Positions 26,301 to 38,135 of a stretch of DNA of 64,000 bases are shown here, piece after piece. Numbering within the stretch: position 1 is the first letter of the stretch; every line of letters starts with the position of its first letter. Source of the DNA: Osmia lignaria lignaria (lineage: Eukaryota > Arthropoda > Insecta > Hymenoptera > Megachilidae); contig NC_135042.1 in assembly GCF_051020975.1 (NCBI RefSeq), forward strand, positions 3,123,888 to 3,187,887, given 5' to 3'. The notes beneath the pieces are model-generated. The model was not told the origin of the DNA, ran no database searches, and saw only the letters and a list, made by a program, of their open reading frames with translations. The translations under genes and the position numbers were made by a program.

Positions 26301-29300
26301 AGGGTTACGGGTGCAAGGATGACTCTAATTTAAGGAAAGCAACGAAGGAGAAAGTGAACGTTATGTAAAAGTTAAGTCGGCGTCGCGCGGCGTTCATGGT
26401 GTTCATCTGACGGTATACGGTCGAGTGGCCCGGGCCCGGGGCAAGGCGGTTACGTTCACCGTCAGCCGTCTTCAGTACGGTCTCGCTTTCAGCCACGATC
26501 GTAACGCGTTTTCTTTTCACTTTTACAGAGTACTCGTCTTTCCACCTGTAAACAACTATCGGAGGTACATCATACACCAACTGGTGCAAGATCGGTTCAT
26601 CGATCTGCACACCTTCTCCATCGGTCAGGGTTCGGCGAGAAGAACCGTCGTTTGTTACAAGAGTGACGTGATAAGGTATCAATGCGTTGCGTTTTTGTGA
26701 TTTAACCCTTTCACACCGGACGGGACATACGATGTCCCATCAATGAAGCTTGTAACATCATTGTTGTTTATGCGTCTCTAAGACTTTCAGGCAGAAAAGT
26801 TATTTCATCGTAATAATCACCTGGAGGAGAAATAACTGTTCCAGGTAATGGGGCGCATTCGAACTGATTTTTTTTCGTCGTATTGAAAGGGTTAACCCAT
26901 TTCTTCCCAGTGCACACAACACGAAGTTATTATACAAAACTCATCGTGCATGTGTTAAAAGGCATTCACAAGCTCTCTGTCTATATGTGTTTATATTTCA
27001 CAATTGGAAAAAAATTAATTACTGAAAACATATGCAACACAGAGTGTTTCTCAAAATTTCATGAGTGATGCCATTAACTTTGGTCAGTTTTTTCATATAA
27101 CAATGTTGTACATTTTGAGCAAATAAAAGCGTGTGATCGAAAAAATAAAATTTTTTTATTTTTCTACCAGAAAGCTCCCAACGTTACGTCAGCGCAACAT
27201 TGTGTGTGGTGCAAATGACGACACATACTGCTAGTGTTTAATATTTATAATGTTGTTTCGATTATTTTAAAGTAAAATTGATGACAAAATACCATATTTT
27301 TTCAGAATTTTTATTTTTGGGAAGAAATGGGTTAAACGAATTCGATGCGTACAATTTATCGATCTTCCTCCGATCGATAATCTGCCGATTGAAAATCTGA
27401 CAAATGCGTGTTGATCGTGACATGTGATCGGTGCCTTTTGCGTAAATTCATTTCGTAAAAGATAACAGTTGTCAGTACTTTTTAGCGATATTTTTGAAAC
27501 TATTAAAACGACTACGCCCATTTGTTATTACCTGTAATGTAGAATATAAATATTTTGTGCTAAAAAAACACTTGTAAGTTGTCGACGTAATACAAATGTT
27601 TTTGCGCGTAAATGTAACTCAAAGTTTGTTAATGAATAATTAACTGTTACGAAAGTAGGGCGTGCTATCAATTGGATCAGATTCATGCGAAATTAGCAGA
27701 CAGGTCTAACACGATTACGAAATGAGTTTACAAGACTGGAATTCTTACTACGACGCGACGTGTAGCGGAGGCAAACGAAAGTGAAACTGACCAACTCAAG
27801 GTCGTCGCATCGTGCTGGCCGAATGTATCGGAGAACTGTTTGTTTAACTTAAAAAGAAAAAATAACGTTCGAATAACATTGTAATCTATAATTGTTTCAT
27901 TTTCACGTTTAAGGGATCCGAAACTGAATGGTGTGCAGCATAAGCCGAACTGCGCCACGAAGGATAGCGACAAGCTACTCGAGATGGGCGTCGAAGGACG
28001 CCGATCGCCGTCCGCATCGCCAGAACGTGTGCGAGTTCAAAGACAAGGTGAGTGACGAAAATTTTCGAAACTCCTTATAATTAACAGCGTGACCTGAATG
28101 TTATCGAATTGTAATTCGTTTTAGCCAAGTCAACGCCAACGGTTGAAATCTATAGACCACCAGCTGCAAGAAGAGCCAGAAACGAGCCTCAAGGAAACGT
28201 GGACCAAGTTCAAGCGCAGCCTACCGATTCGTCGTCTATAAAGTAATAGATTAGGCGAATTAGATTGTGATATTGTACTTGTAAATGTTTCTTAAGAGAA
28301 TCATATTAATAGATCTGTCATTTTAAATAGAACTATTCGTAAGAGAAGACCGGATCGCGCTGTTTATGTACCAAGACATCGTAGAAGTTTAGAAACCGAA
28401 GGAAGCCCCCAATCTGTAGAAGCCGTTCACGTTAATCGTACTGTTAAAGACGGTTCGTCTTCATCCTCTCTGTCTCATGGACAATCAAAGTTTAACGTAA
28501 ATCTAAAAGAAACGGATGCTGATGTTCAGCAAAGCGGAGAATGTACGGAAAAGGGATCAAACATGTGTTCTGGTGAGGATCAAAGTAACTTGGAGCGCGA
28601 AGACAGTCAGTGTCTTCGGGGAGATTCAAAGGATACAGTGTCTACAACTGTGCCGGAGGAATCTACTGTAGAATCTAATGTTAGAGAGAAAAATAAACAA
28701 TCGGATAGCTTAAATGACGACGTGCCAAAGGAGACAAATAATTTTAGTATCAATGATGTAAAATGCGAGATAACGAATGCATTTTTGTCGCAGACGATCG
28801 AAGAACAAGAAGTATCTAATAATTCTAGCGAAAATAAGGGTAGTTTAAATTCGTTTGAAACATGTGTATATAGCGAAGAAGTTAATATTAACGAGGAAGT
28901 AGACAGATCTGATGAATATAAGGATAATATTAACACAACTGATCCAGCGACGAATAATAACATGAATAATACGAAGCTTTCGAATAAAGATGAGATAACG
29001 AATCAAAAGAATGCGCAAATGATACACAGTAACATTGTTTCGGAGGTATTGATCATTTCAAATGCTGTACAGAAAGAACCGCAAACTGTTAAAGAATCAA
29101 CTCCTGTTCCTATCACGCCACCGGAATCGAAAAAGGTGAAAAAAGTTGTAAGACACAAAAGTAAACCGGCACCGCCACCGTCTCCGCCCGTTAAAAAAAT
29201 AAATAGGGACGAATGTGACTGGGATAGTTTATTCGATGACAATGGTGACTGTCTGGATCCAACGCTCATAGAAGAGGTAAGTGCAGTAAAATCTCTCTAG

Positions 29301-31550
29301 TTGTGTCCGTAAGCTGAGAAGCGAAAATGGACAATGTGGACAGGATAGACACGATTTTTCTAGCCTCGCGGTTGCTTTTGATCTCCTGCGACAGGCCTGT
29401 CCAAGTAGGGGAATCTACTCCTGGATCACATGCTTTGGATCCTCTTCCAACGCTGCTCCTTCAAATAAGATGGGACGGTTCTGACTACCATCTCTCCGAG
29501 GAGACAGTACCGCCGCTAGGAAAGACGGAGAGACGGTAGTCGGAACCGTCCCATCTTACTTGAAGGAGCAGCGTTGGAAGGAGACCCGAAACATGTGTTC
29601 CACGAGTGGATTCCCCTACTTGGACAGGCCTGTCCTGCGACAAGTCATAAATGAGAAGGATAGCACGAGTGCCGTAGCAGCCGAGAAATTAACAACAGTT
29701 TAACTTTCTTATTTTTAGAATTTTCTGGATTCAAATTGTTTTAACATATTGGTACAATTTTTCTGATTAAAATGAGACCACACATGACAATTTGGACTTG
29801 GATAAAAAAAATTCGCATTGGGGATGTTCCCTTGTACATAAAATTAAGTAAACGTGCTCCAAAGTGTATCGTGTTTGATCTCATTTTAATCAGCAGGTAA
29901 TCCGTAGGTAAAGAAAATTAATATTAAAAAAGTTACAGTGCTTTATTATAAACTACCAAACTCTAACTCTCATCAAAAAAGCCGCGTCGCGTATTGCCTG
30001 ACTGACTGGAACGAATAGAACATAGGGCGTCGGGTGAGAAATACATATGTAGGCGTAGGACAAAACCGACGGACACTGTCAGCAGGGCAACAAACGGACA
30101 ACTAGAGAGATTTTACTGTATTCATACGATTACTGTTCCTCGATCTAACAATTAAAAATTGTAATATCGCTTTCAGTTAACGTCTGCAGTTGGTGATGTT
30201 GTGATCGAGCAACCAAAAAGCGATTACAAGACATACACTAAACACATCGAAGTATCTAGCGACGAATTTGCTCATGTTGTTGAAATATATAATTTTCCGT
30301 CTGAATTCAAGACAAGCGATTTAGCGGCTGTTTTCAGTCCCTTCAAAAATGGTGGTTTCGAATTGAAATGGGTGGACGATACGCATTGTCTTGGAGTATT
30401 CAGTAGTCCTCTTGTTGGTAATTAAAAAAACAAACTGGCATGGTTTGAATTGTTGCTATGGACGGATACTTATGTTTGATTAATTTTTAGCTGCCGAGGT
30501 ATTGGCATCCGATCATCCGTTTGTTAAAACAAGACCGCTAAGCGAGGCAACGGCCTTGAGTAAAACAAAAGCGAAAAGGAGCGCAGAATTCTTGCAACCT
30601 TACAGGAGTCGTCCAGAAACTTGCGCGGCATTAGCCAGACGATTGGTTACAGGTGCTTTAGGAGTGAAATTAGCCACTGCTAGGCAAGAGCGCGAACACG
30701 AAAAAAACATACTGCGTGAAGCGAAAGGTAAATATCATTTAATTTATATGGAAATATGGGTAAAACTTTACTTTAGGGGACACCAAATTTTTTTGTGTAT
30801 GGCTTCCATCACTAACTGTATTTAACACTAAACGTACCATGGACCGGTCAAATAACCGGTTGTAAACTTTTGATTAGAAAATTCACATAAAATGTTATCG
30901 CTTTTTCATTACATTTGACTTCATGACTTTTTCTATTAAATATATACAATTAATTTTACATCATTTATTTATATTTTTATTTGTTAAATTCGATAAACAC
31001 GTGTAACCTAGCGTCATTTAACGCGACAGGTCATTTGACCGGTTGCAGTACAAATAGGTATTTATTAAATTACTCATAAAATTGATACAGTAGAAGCAAT
31101 AAGCATGGGCTGTACCCTCCCTCTCTAACAAAGATAAATATAAACCTAACTAACTCGGACAGTATCAAATTTACGGTTTGACTAAACCCGCTAAAGTGGT
31201 CGGCACCTGCTGCCTGCTGCTAGCGACACTGTTCATTGGACAAGAAGCCAATATGGCGTCACAGTAACGTAGCAAATGCGCTAAAAATGTCAAACTTTAC
31301 ACGCTCATAACTTTTTAACCACTGGATTCCTAAAGTTAAGACTTACATTTTTGGATTCTACACATCAAAAACTATATATTAAAAGAAAACGTCCAAAATT
31401 ATGGGTCCGCTAAAGTAAAGTTCAGCCGAAATACGTGTTAAGCGATGAAAAAGTAAAAAGAACATGGTTCTTTGGATTGTTTCAGAAAAACGTAGGTTGG
31501 CCAATAAGCAACGAGAGGATGCTTGGGAAGGTATAATTCCCGAAAAGTAG
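23384..31550 (+). CDS. R3HCC1L: R3H and coiled-coil domain-containing protein 1-like (R3HCC1L / GIDRP88 orthologue)
   Basis: Exons 23384-23463, 27914-28047, 28125-28242, 28331-29276, 30177-30417, 30491-30727, 31486-31550 all join in phase and give 606 aa. The C-terminal third is diagnostic of the family: CDWDSLFDDNGDCLDP, then an RRM-like fold (HVVEIYNFPSEF, FELKWVDDTHCLGVFSSP), then AEFLQPYRSRPET and AALARRLVTGALGV, and a basic coiled coil ending EDAWEGIIPEK. The middle (about residues 110-390) is acidic, Ser/Asn-rich and probably disordered, with a Pro-rich stretch (PAPPPSPPVKK) before the conserved core. The biochemical role of this family is poorly defined; exon-junction-complex association has been proposed for the human protein. 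Introns 1, 4 and 6 hold transposons. It is convergent with SRP72. Confidence 0.9.
25267..26221. mobile_element. 955-bp pogo-like inverted-repeat element with TA duplication
   Basis: The ends are perfect inverted repeats of 24 bp beginning CAGTAAAACCTGGATAAATT, flanked by TA on both sides (25265-25266 and 26222-26223). CAGTAAAA ends with a TA target are typical of pogo/Tigger elements. The interior holds three to four tandem repeats of roughly 55 bp (about 25685-25830) containing GGATAAATGAAAC, related to the terminal repeat. No transposase is visible. Located in R3HCC1L intron 1. Confidence 0.8.
26702..26895. mobile_element. 194-bp TTAA-bounded MITE
   Basis: It begins TTAACCCTTTCACACCGG and ends GTATTGAAAGGGTTAA, with TTAA at 26702-26705 and 26892-26895. 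A short internal palindrome (GGGACATACGATGTCCC) lies near the left end. The right TTAA is shared with the next element. piggyBac-like; non-coding. Confidence 0.75.
26892..27335. mobile_element. 444-bp TTAA-bounded MITE abutting the previous one
   Basis: The left end TTAACCCATTTCTTCCCA and the right end TGGGAAGAAATGGGTTAA are mirror images over 18 bp, with TTAA at 26892-26895 and 27332-27335. The interior is AT-rich. It shares its left TTAA with the element at 26702-26895, although the adjoining ends differ, so these are two insertions. Located in R3HCC1L intron 1. Confidence 0.8.
29284..30118. mobile_element. 835-bp pogo-like inverted-repeat element next to a splice donor
   Basis: The left end CAGTAAAATCTCTCTAGTTG matches the reverse complement of the right end (CAACTAGAGAGATTTTACTG at 30099-30118). 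The left end starts seven bases after the exon 4 / intron 4 boundary of R3HCC1L (GAG|GTAAGTG), leaving the donor intact. TA follows the right end; the left flank is TG, so one target copy may have mutated. It contains the fold-back at 29384-29640. Confidence 0.7.
29384..29640. repeat. Long fold-back (about 115-bp arms) nested in the pogo-like element
   Basis: The left arm (about 29384-29498) and right arm (about 29523-29640) are inverted copies with scattered mismatches. Shared blocks include GGACAGGCCTGTCC-like ends, CCAACGCTGCTCCTTCAA and AAGATGGGACGGTTC. The loop is only about 25 bases, so a transcript would form a long hairpin. It is more GC-rich than its host. No open frame of note. Confidence 0.8.
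30764..31423. mobile_element. About 660-bp inverted-repeat element in R3HCC1L intron 6
   Basis: The left end AACTTTACTTTAGGGGACACC and the reverse complement of the right end (AACTTTACTTTAGCGGACCC) match over about 20 bp. No transposase is visible. A TTAA followed by ACGTACCATGGACCGGTC near 30823 and a second ACCGGT-containing inverted block near 31040 suggest a further nested piggyBac-like insertion, which I could not delimit. Family unassigned. Confidence 0.55.
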
Positions 31551-32927
31551 CATCGTTTGTTGGTAATGTGATAATTGATAATGACTTACATTATATGTAA
31601 GTGTTTGATGACATTTACATGCATTTTGTGCCTTACTCATCTATTTTTTATCTCAGACAAACTCATTTTGTCGAACTGATTTGGCGATTGGTTTTGGGAA
31701 CACGGGATAACTTGCCAATAGATGAGTGTGGCATGACGGAATACCGTAACGGATGTTGTATTTGCTTCGAACTGACAAATGAGTTTCCAATGCTTGTTTA
31801 TTTTCTACACACACACACCACACACACACATACACATATATACATATATGCATATCATAATGTTCAGACCAGTTAAACGAGCGTGCCTGTTGCATTATTT
31901 TTTAATGAAAGGGTATTAAGTATTTTAAGTAAAACTCTTTAGACTTGGGCAATTTACAGCCCTAAATATTAGAAAAATCTATGAAACAGAAGTAGAAAGG
32001 TTTTACGATGCGTGGTTATTCTTACCTCGACAGTTGCCTCTGTTAGAAATTTATATATATGACGATAAAGAATGCTGTGTTGTGCAATGATAATACGAGA
32101 CAATAAGTTAGAATAGTAGAAAATGAAGATGTATCCCTTTACACGTGAATGCATTAAGTGCGAGCACATACATCGATTTGCAAGCAGTGATATGTAATAA
32201 AAAAGTGTCTTCACAAAGTTATGATTTCTCGATGATAAAGCTATACTAAAATACAATGTGGTATTATATTGCTGTATAAAACAAAATACAGCATATATAA
32301 ATAATATCACTTGTATAGATATATATATACACATACGTATATAAATCTGTTAAATGTTAAAATCTGACGCACAATCATAATCTGTCTACACATATTACAG
32401 ACATATTTAAAGAAAAACAGAAAGCTTAAAACAGATTGTATTTTTATATACAATTGTTACCAACAGAGGAATAAAAGTATGTAGCGCCAAATCCTAGTCA
32501 ATGTACACAAGAAAACATGTTACCTATATTGTATATTATATTACTGAATTTTGTCAGAAGTTGACAAATGAATTTAAAAGAAAAAAATGATGAAGAATAA
32601 AAAATATTTTATGTACCATATTTTCTTCATATATTTTTACTTATTCTTAGAATCCAGATATATCTTAGCTTACTAACAAATTCAGAAACTTAAAGTTTAT
32701 GTTTAATTGAACAAACTGATGTATATTATGTTTCTTTTAAAATGGCAGTATCATGTACAGTACATATGTACAATGGTAAAAAGTGTATTTATGTATAACT
32801 AGAAAAGTTACTCGATTCATTAGACTTGATATCCCTCGGTTATCGATTGACGTAGCACTATTAACTATGCTGTATATTTCGTACATGATAATTCAACCAA
32901 ATTCAACGTGACGATAAACATTTGTCA
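31551..32927. other. Convergent 3' untranslated regions of R3HCC1L and SRP72
   Basis: No gene was recognised between the two stop codons. A CA/CATA microsatellite lies at about 31808-31857. A candidate polyadenylation signal (AATAAA) for R3HCC1L lies near 32470. The sequence is AT-rich. Confidence 0.5.
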
Positions 32928-35719
32928 TTACCATTTTCCTCCCTTCTTTTTCTTTTTCTGTTGAACTTTCCGTTGTTGTTGTCGCGGTCCAGAAGTTTCA
33001 ACCGCCGGGCTGTGTCGTGGGTTAGGAGAAGGTTTAGTATTCGTAGGCATTTTAGTAATGTCACTGTAAAAGATACAAATTAGTATAACAATTATTAATT
33101 ATTAAATAACGTACATGCATAAATTTTGAATAATACATACTAAAGATCGCTGGCTCCTGCAGCAGCGCCTTGGGTGCCCTTCATAGCGGCATCGCGGTTT
33201 CTTCTATCCCGTTTCTTTCGGAATCCACTACGTTCGTGCCTGGGTAACCATCGTTCAGGATCAGGTGGAATATTTGGATCGTAGTTCTTAGGCAATTTTC
33301 CTTTACGTTTGCGTTTTTTACGTTTCTTTTGGGTTATATCAACAGCAGGTTTGCTACACAACATATTAATTATTAGTCATAGAGTTATTTACAGAACGAG
33401 TGAAAGTTTTAATAGACGATTTGAAGGAAGAGTAAACTTACCCAGGAGATGGTTCTATTTTTTTCTTAATCACTTTGGTACCGATTATCCAATTACTACT
33501 CTCCAAAGCATCGACATCGGTTCTTTCAGAGAGGTCGTGAAGAGGTGGTAAGCGCTTAGATAGGAGCTGTGCTTTCTCAGGACAGAACTGCACGTACGCT
33601 ACTACTAATTGTGCTAATGTTTTAGTATCAGAAGGCGATGCATCTACCATTTCTTGTAAAATATCAGCTGCCACTTTAACTTCCCCTGCACGCAGGTAGA
33701 AATCGGCGGCTTGCCGCCACAACTCTCCCAAATTAGCAGTAGTTTCCTAATGGTAATTATTGAATAGAAGGTAGGAAAATTAGAAAAAACAACTAGGTAA
33801 AAGTAGAGCGAGATTCGCTCTAAAACCAACCCTTGGAACTAAACTAAAACTTTTCATCAACTTATTTTGAAGTGGCAAAAAAAAAAATGTTCGGCCATTA
33901 GTTGAGATTTTGACCTATTAAACACAATGGCGTAAGAATTTTTTCAATAACTCTTACCGTTTGGCCTGTACAAAAGTGACAAAAAGTCTAAATGCTTTAG
34001 CCCCCTTCTCAAGATTTTCAATCTTAGATACGGGTTGGCTAAAAAGCGGTAAAAGATAAATATACTTACTTTATTCTTTTTGTAATAATTTACTGCATTC
34101 TTCAAGGCGGTTGATGCTTTTTCACGATTATTGTTAGCCATATGCAAAGTTACAAGAGCACTGACTACACCAGGTAACGATCTATCTCTCTCATTCAAAT
34201 TTTCTAGAATATTAATTGCTTCTTCTCTTTCATCTTGACTTAACAAAAGTTGCACACAAACCAGTTTCATTTGTAACTCTTTTTCTCCAACAGCATATGG
34301 TGTTAATAATTTTACTGCTTCCTTTGCTTTACCCTCTTTAGCAAGTTGTACTGCCTTTACGAACATTGCATCTGCAGCTAATGCAGGATAATCCTTAGCA
34401 AGTTTATTGCAAAGTTGTTGACATTGCTCAGCCTGTGTATAGATAAAAAGATGCATACTGTAAAATATGGACTGTAACGATGAAATATACTACTAACTAG
34501 ATCCATACCTGATCAGTATACAAAGCTAATAAACACTGGTTATATGCAATAGTTCTTCTTTGTCCGGAAGTTAACTTATGTTCTAGGCTCTCATGAGTAG
34601 CACTCTTCATTCTTTTCTTACTATCAAATACATTCTGATCTTTATTGAGGCACACAAGGTTATTGCTTGCAACTGCTACTAAAGCTATATCATCTGGTTT
34701 TGCTTTTAAAGCAGAAGTGTATAATGCTTGAGCTTCTTTTTCACGGCCTTGGAGTTGTAGACAGCATCCAAGCTGAACTCTAATAATTCCTAGTTCATCT
34801 TCTATTTCTTCCTCTGCAACTCCATCTTCTTCCAAACCTTCTTTGCACATTTTCTCTGCTACTCTAAGCTTTTTCTCTGCCTCAATTAAAATGCTTTTAT
34901 CTCCTCTATTGCCTTGTGCAATTAAACGGCATGCTGCATTATATGTTAATTCATATGTATCTTCGCGTAGCACAGGAACTTCTAAATCCTATTAAAATGA
35001 TACGTCAAAAGTAATTATTAGATTAGATTACAATAATTCTAATTATTAAAAACTTACGGAACCCTCAATTGCTAGATTTACAATAACTGCTGCAAGATTT
35101 GCTTCTCTTTCATCCTCATATTCGTCGTGGGAATTCTTTATGATATCTCTATATACAGAAAAACATTCCTCATACTTCTCAAGACGATACAGTATTTGAG
35201 CTTTGAGTTCTTTAAGCTTTAAAGAAGGATTTGAGACATTTTCTACCACCTTCAAAGCTTCTGGTACTTGATTCAACCGGTATAAACAATATGCTTTCTC
35301 AAAATCCAAGTTACTAAAACAGAAAATTAATTTCCTTAGAAAATATGACTTAAAAGTACATCTATGTGCATTATGGAATAATTATCATACCCTGCTAGTT
35401 TGGGATTTTTAGTAATAAACTGAAGAGCATCATTAAATTTGGACAACTGAATGTAGCAAATAATTTTACAGTGAAATGCAGCTTCCTCATCTTGAGAAAT
35501 ACCTAAAACTAAAACATTTGTTTTTAAACACATGCTGTTTTTAAAAGAAACAGAGTACAGGTTATGCTCATAATAAATATACAGGTACCAGTGCAATTGG
35601 TAGCTTTGGAAAAACTTACTTCGATTTGCAACTTTTATAGCTCTCTCGTACTCTCCGTTCTGACCTAATTTATTTAATTCCGAGTAAAGAGCAGGAAGGT
35701 TACTTTCTTTCGCGGCCAT
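32928..35719 (-). CDS. Srp72: Signal recognition particle subunit SRP72
   Basis: Cytosolic SRP component that binds the 7SL RNA S domain together with SRP68 and supports co-translational targeting to the ER. Exons (transcript order) 35719-35620, 35502-35391, 35313-35058, 34988-34509, 34432-34070, 33746-33442, 33353-33141, 33063-32928 join in phase and give 654 aa; the human protein is 671. The N-terminal two thirds is helical TPR-like sequence (for example YERAIKVANRS, EKAYCLYRLNQVPEAL). Near residue 560 is the RNA-binding segment, with a very basic run (KKRKKRKRKGK) and the conserved PKNYDPNIPPDPERWLP. The tail is basic and ends KKKKKGGKW. The start ATG follows directly on a GC-rich leader. 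Intron 5 holds an interspersed repeat. Confidence 0.95.
33800..34062. repeat. Interspersed repeat in SRP72 intron 5
   Basis: It starts with the palindrome AGAGCGAGATTCGCTCT and contains CACAATGGCGTAA and CTCTTACCGTTTGGCCTG. Short inverted ends (CTAAAACCAACCC and GGGTTGGCTAAAAAG) suggest a MITE. A second copy lies at about 46745-47095 in an intron of the Vps62-domain gene, where it carries a 144-bp insertion. Confidence 0.7.
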
Positions 35720-36284
35720 GTTGCCGAGATTGCGACCGTGTCCAACGTGGAACGTGGAACCAGGAGGAGCAAGGTACTGGATTGACCACTAATGAAAATA
35801 TTACAAGTGTTTAATTGATACAGTAGTAAAAGAAACCTTCATCTTATTATCAAGTAATTACGTAATAAACTAAAAGTACTGTGCACGCCTTATTTTTATA
35901 TGTTTTTTTAATTTTATACCAATGCGCGCTTTCAAAAAGATATGTTTAGCGCCACTTGACAGTAGACAGCAAGAATTGCTTTTTTTTATAAAATAAATAA
36001 CTTTTGCGCTTTATTGTGTAAATTGATCATTTACTATTGTAATATAAATCAAATAATTGCATTATAGTTCACTAAAAGGGTTAAATTCGGAAATTAAAAA
36101 TGTTTTTTGTTATTTTCGAGATTCTCCGCCAAATGACTTTAGTGGTTCAATTTTGAAAGACCGTGAATAAAAATTTACATATTTAACAATGCGAATTGTT
36201 TATTTATTAAATTTCATTTGTAGATACATTTTTCTGATTAATTAACACATCTATTCCATATATTATTGATGTCAAGATCTAATT

Positions 36285-37160
36285 TCATTCTTTGCTAACG
36301 ACGGTTTTTACGATGCATTTCATAAAGTTAGCTGCTTTTTCGCAATCATCTTTTCCACCTGAAACATTATTTAATTGAATTAAATTTCGTTATTAAAAAT
36401 TGGGATTAAAATTGAGAATATTTACATGTATTGGTGCATCTCTGAATAGTCGCCTCGACTTCGTCTTTTGGCATATCCTTTGGTGCTTTTTGTCTGATAA
36501 CTTCTTCATTCCATTTTCCATTTTCGTTCATCTGTAACAAGATTACAAAATTTGAATCCTGAATTCGAAGTCTACGCGTGCAAATATTAAATACAAGGTG
36601 TTTCCGACTTATTAGTGGTATAACTGAACAGGAGATGATAAAGTAGAAAATTTTAGTTCTTCTCTTCAACACAGATAGCGCTATTTCATACAGCGCAGCA
36701 GTACGGAAAATATAAATTTTTTAATTTTTGCAGAAAATAACAATGGAATCACAGTTCAAAATCTTACAACATTCATTTTTTTCAGGAGACAGGCTGTAAA
36801 ACATCTAAGTCTGTCTTCGGGTCCTTGACCCTCGCCAAGCAAAGCTAGCTGCAGTTCTCCTAAAATTTAAACATCAACTTATTTTACGTTCCTGCTGTAT
36901 TTTTATCACTTATTTTACTTTTAACATACCGATGGTAGTCCCAAGCTCTTGTGAGCAACTTGCACTAAATTTTTTTATGTTTTCCTGATCTTCGCTGGAC
37001 AGCCATGCCTGAAAAGTACAAACAAAATTGAGATACTATTAAATTTTGTAACAATTTAGAAACAGAGACGATTAGTATATAGAAATATAAGGATTGTGAA
37101 ATTTACCCATGAACAGGTCAAATGTAAGTAAATAGTAAGAAGAATAACAATAGTCTTCAT
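36285..37160 (-). CDS. Odorant-binding protein (classic six-cysteine type, with one extra cysteine)
   Basis: Small secreted carrier of hydrophobic ligands in sensillum lymph or other fluids. Exons (transcript order) 37160-37107, 37008-36930, 36859-36768, 36531-36426, 36358-36285 join in phase and give 134 aa. A signal peptide (about residues 1-18) fills exon 1. The OBP cysteine pattern is clear: C1 in SASC, C2-x3-C3 in RCFTAC, C4 in QRC, and C5-x8-C6 in DDCEKAANFMKC. An additional cysteine four residues before C5 is created at the exon 4/5 junction (T|GT). Exon number, intron phases and length match the neighbour at 38136-39058, so the pair is a tandem duplication. It resembles the bee OBP13-21 type; the exact subfamily is not assigned. 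Confidence 0.9.
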
Positions 37161-37217
37161 GGTTTCTCCGGATGAAATTGAAGAGAATTATTGAATACAG
37201 AAGGAATGCACAGCAGA

Positions 37218-37225
37218 CTTTTATA
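37218..37225 (-). promoter_or_regulatory. TATA box of the downstream OBP gene
   Basis: TATAAAAG on the minus strand, 58 bp before the ATG at 37160. The same octamer precedes the other OBP gene. Confidence 0.65.
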
Positions 37226-38135
37226 CGTGCACTATTTTAACAGCTCTTATATACATCACTGTTCAATTTTTGTTATCTCTGATATACATTTCCATCTTGG
37301 CATTAATGACTTATTGTTCTTCAGGTGAGATCGTTTTATTTCGTCTTCGAAAATTTACGATAATCTTTATAGTATGTTTATAAATTAAAAAGGAATATAA
37401 TAGTATGCTTTTCGTTTTTCGAAATATCAATCTGAATATTTATATCTATTACCAGTTTTGTAAATATAAAATAATTAGTAGAATGTATTAGATCATAGCT
37501 TATCTCTTTTCATAAAAGGTGTTGATTGTAATACTAATTCTTTGTGAGATTCGTTGATGACATTGGTCAGATGAGCGATCTTATTATCGCTTCATACAAT
37601 AGAGAGATTTATAATCTGGAACGAATTTATGGTCGTAAAAATGCAAGGACGATGGAAACGATACTTGCCAATTCAACTGGGGAACGACAAAACGAAACTT
37701 GACTGGCTAGAGGATGGAATACATCTGCTCCAGCTTATCGATTTGTTGGGTAAATAAATTTCTTAACTTTATTTAATAATATTTAAGCAATGGAAGACAC
37801 AACGATTCGCGTACCACTTGAGATTAAGAAATTATAAAACATTTCATAAGCTTTTGTCGAATACATAATATAAAATAAGTTTCTCAAAGATGTAATTTCT
37901 ACTTTAGTACATTTTTCTTTCATATTTCTAAACTTTTGAAATTCTGCAACTTTTCTTTACATGTAACTTTATCGCAACGTGTGTATAAATTAAAAAAAAA
38001 GAAAACAAATTAGGTATTGTCAACTATTTATTTCATAATTTATATTTACAAGTGTATCTGCCGATTGATGTGCGAATTATTATAAAATAGATTACAATTA
38101 GTAGTTAGATTGCTTCTTCTTTCTGGATGAATAAA

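Noticed and set aside
31808..31857. CA/CATA run as a functional element
   Set aside because: Ordinary microsatellite in a 3' region.
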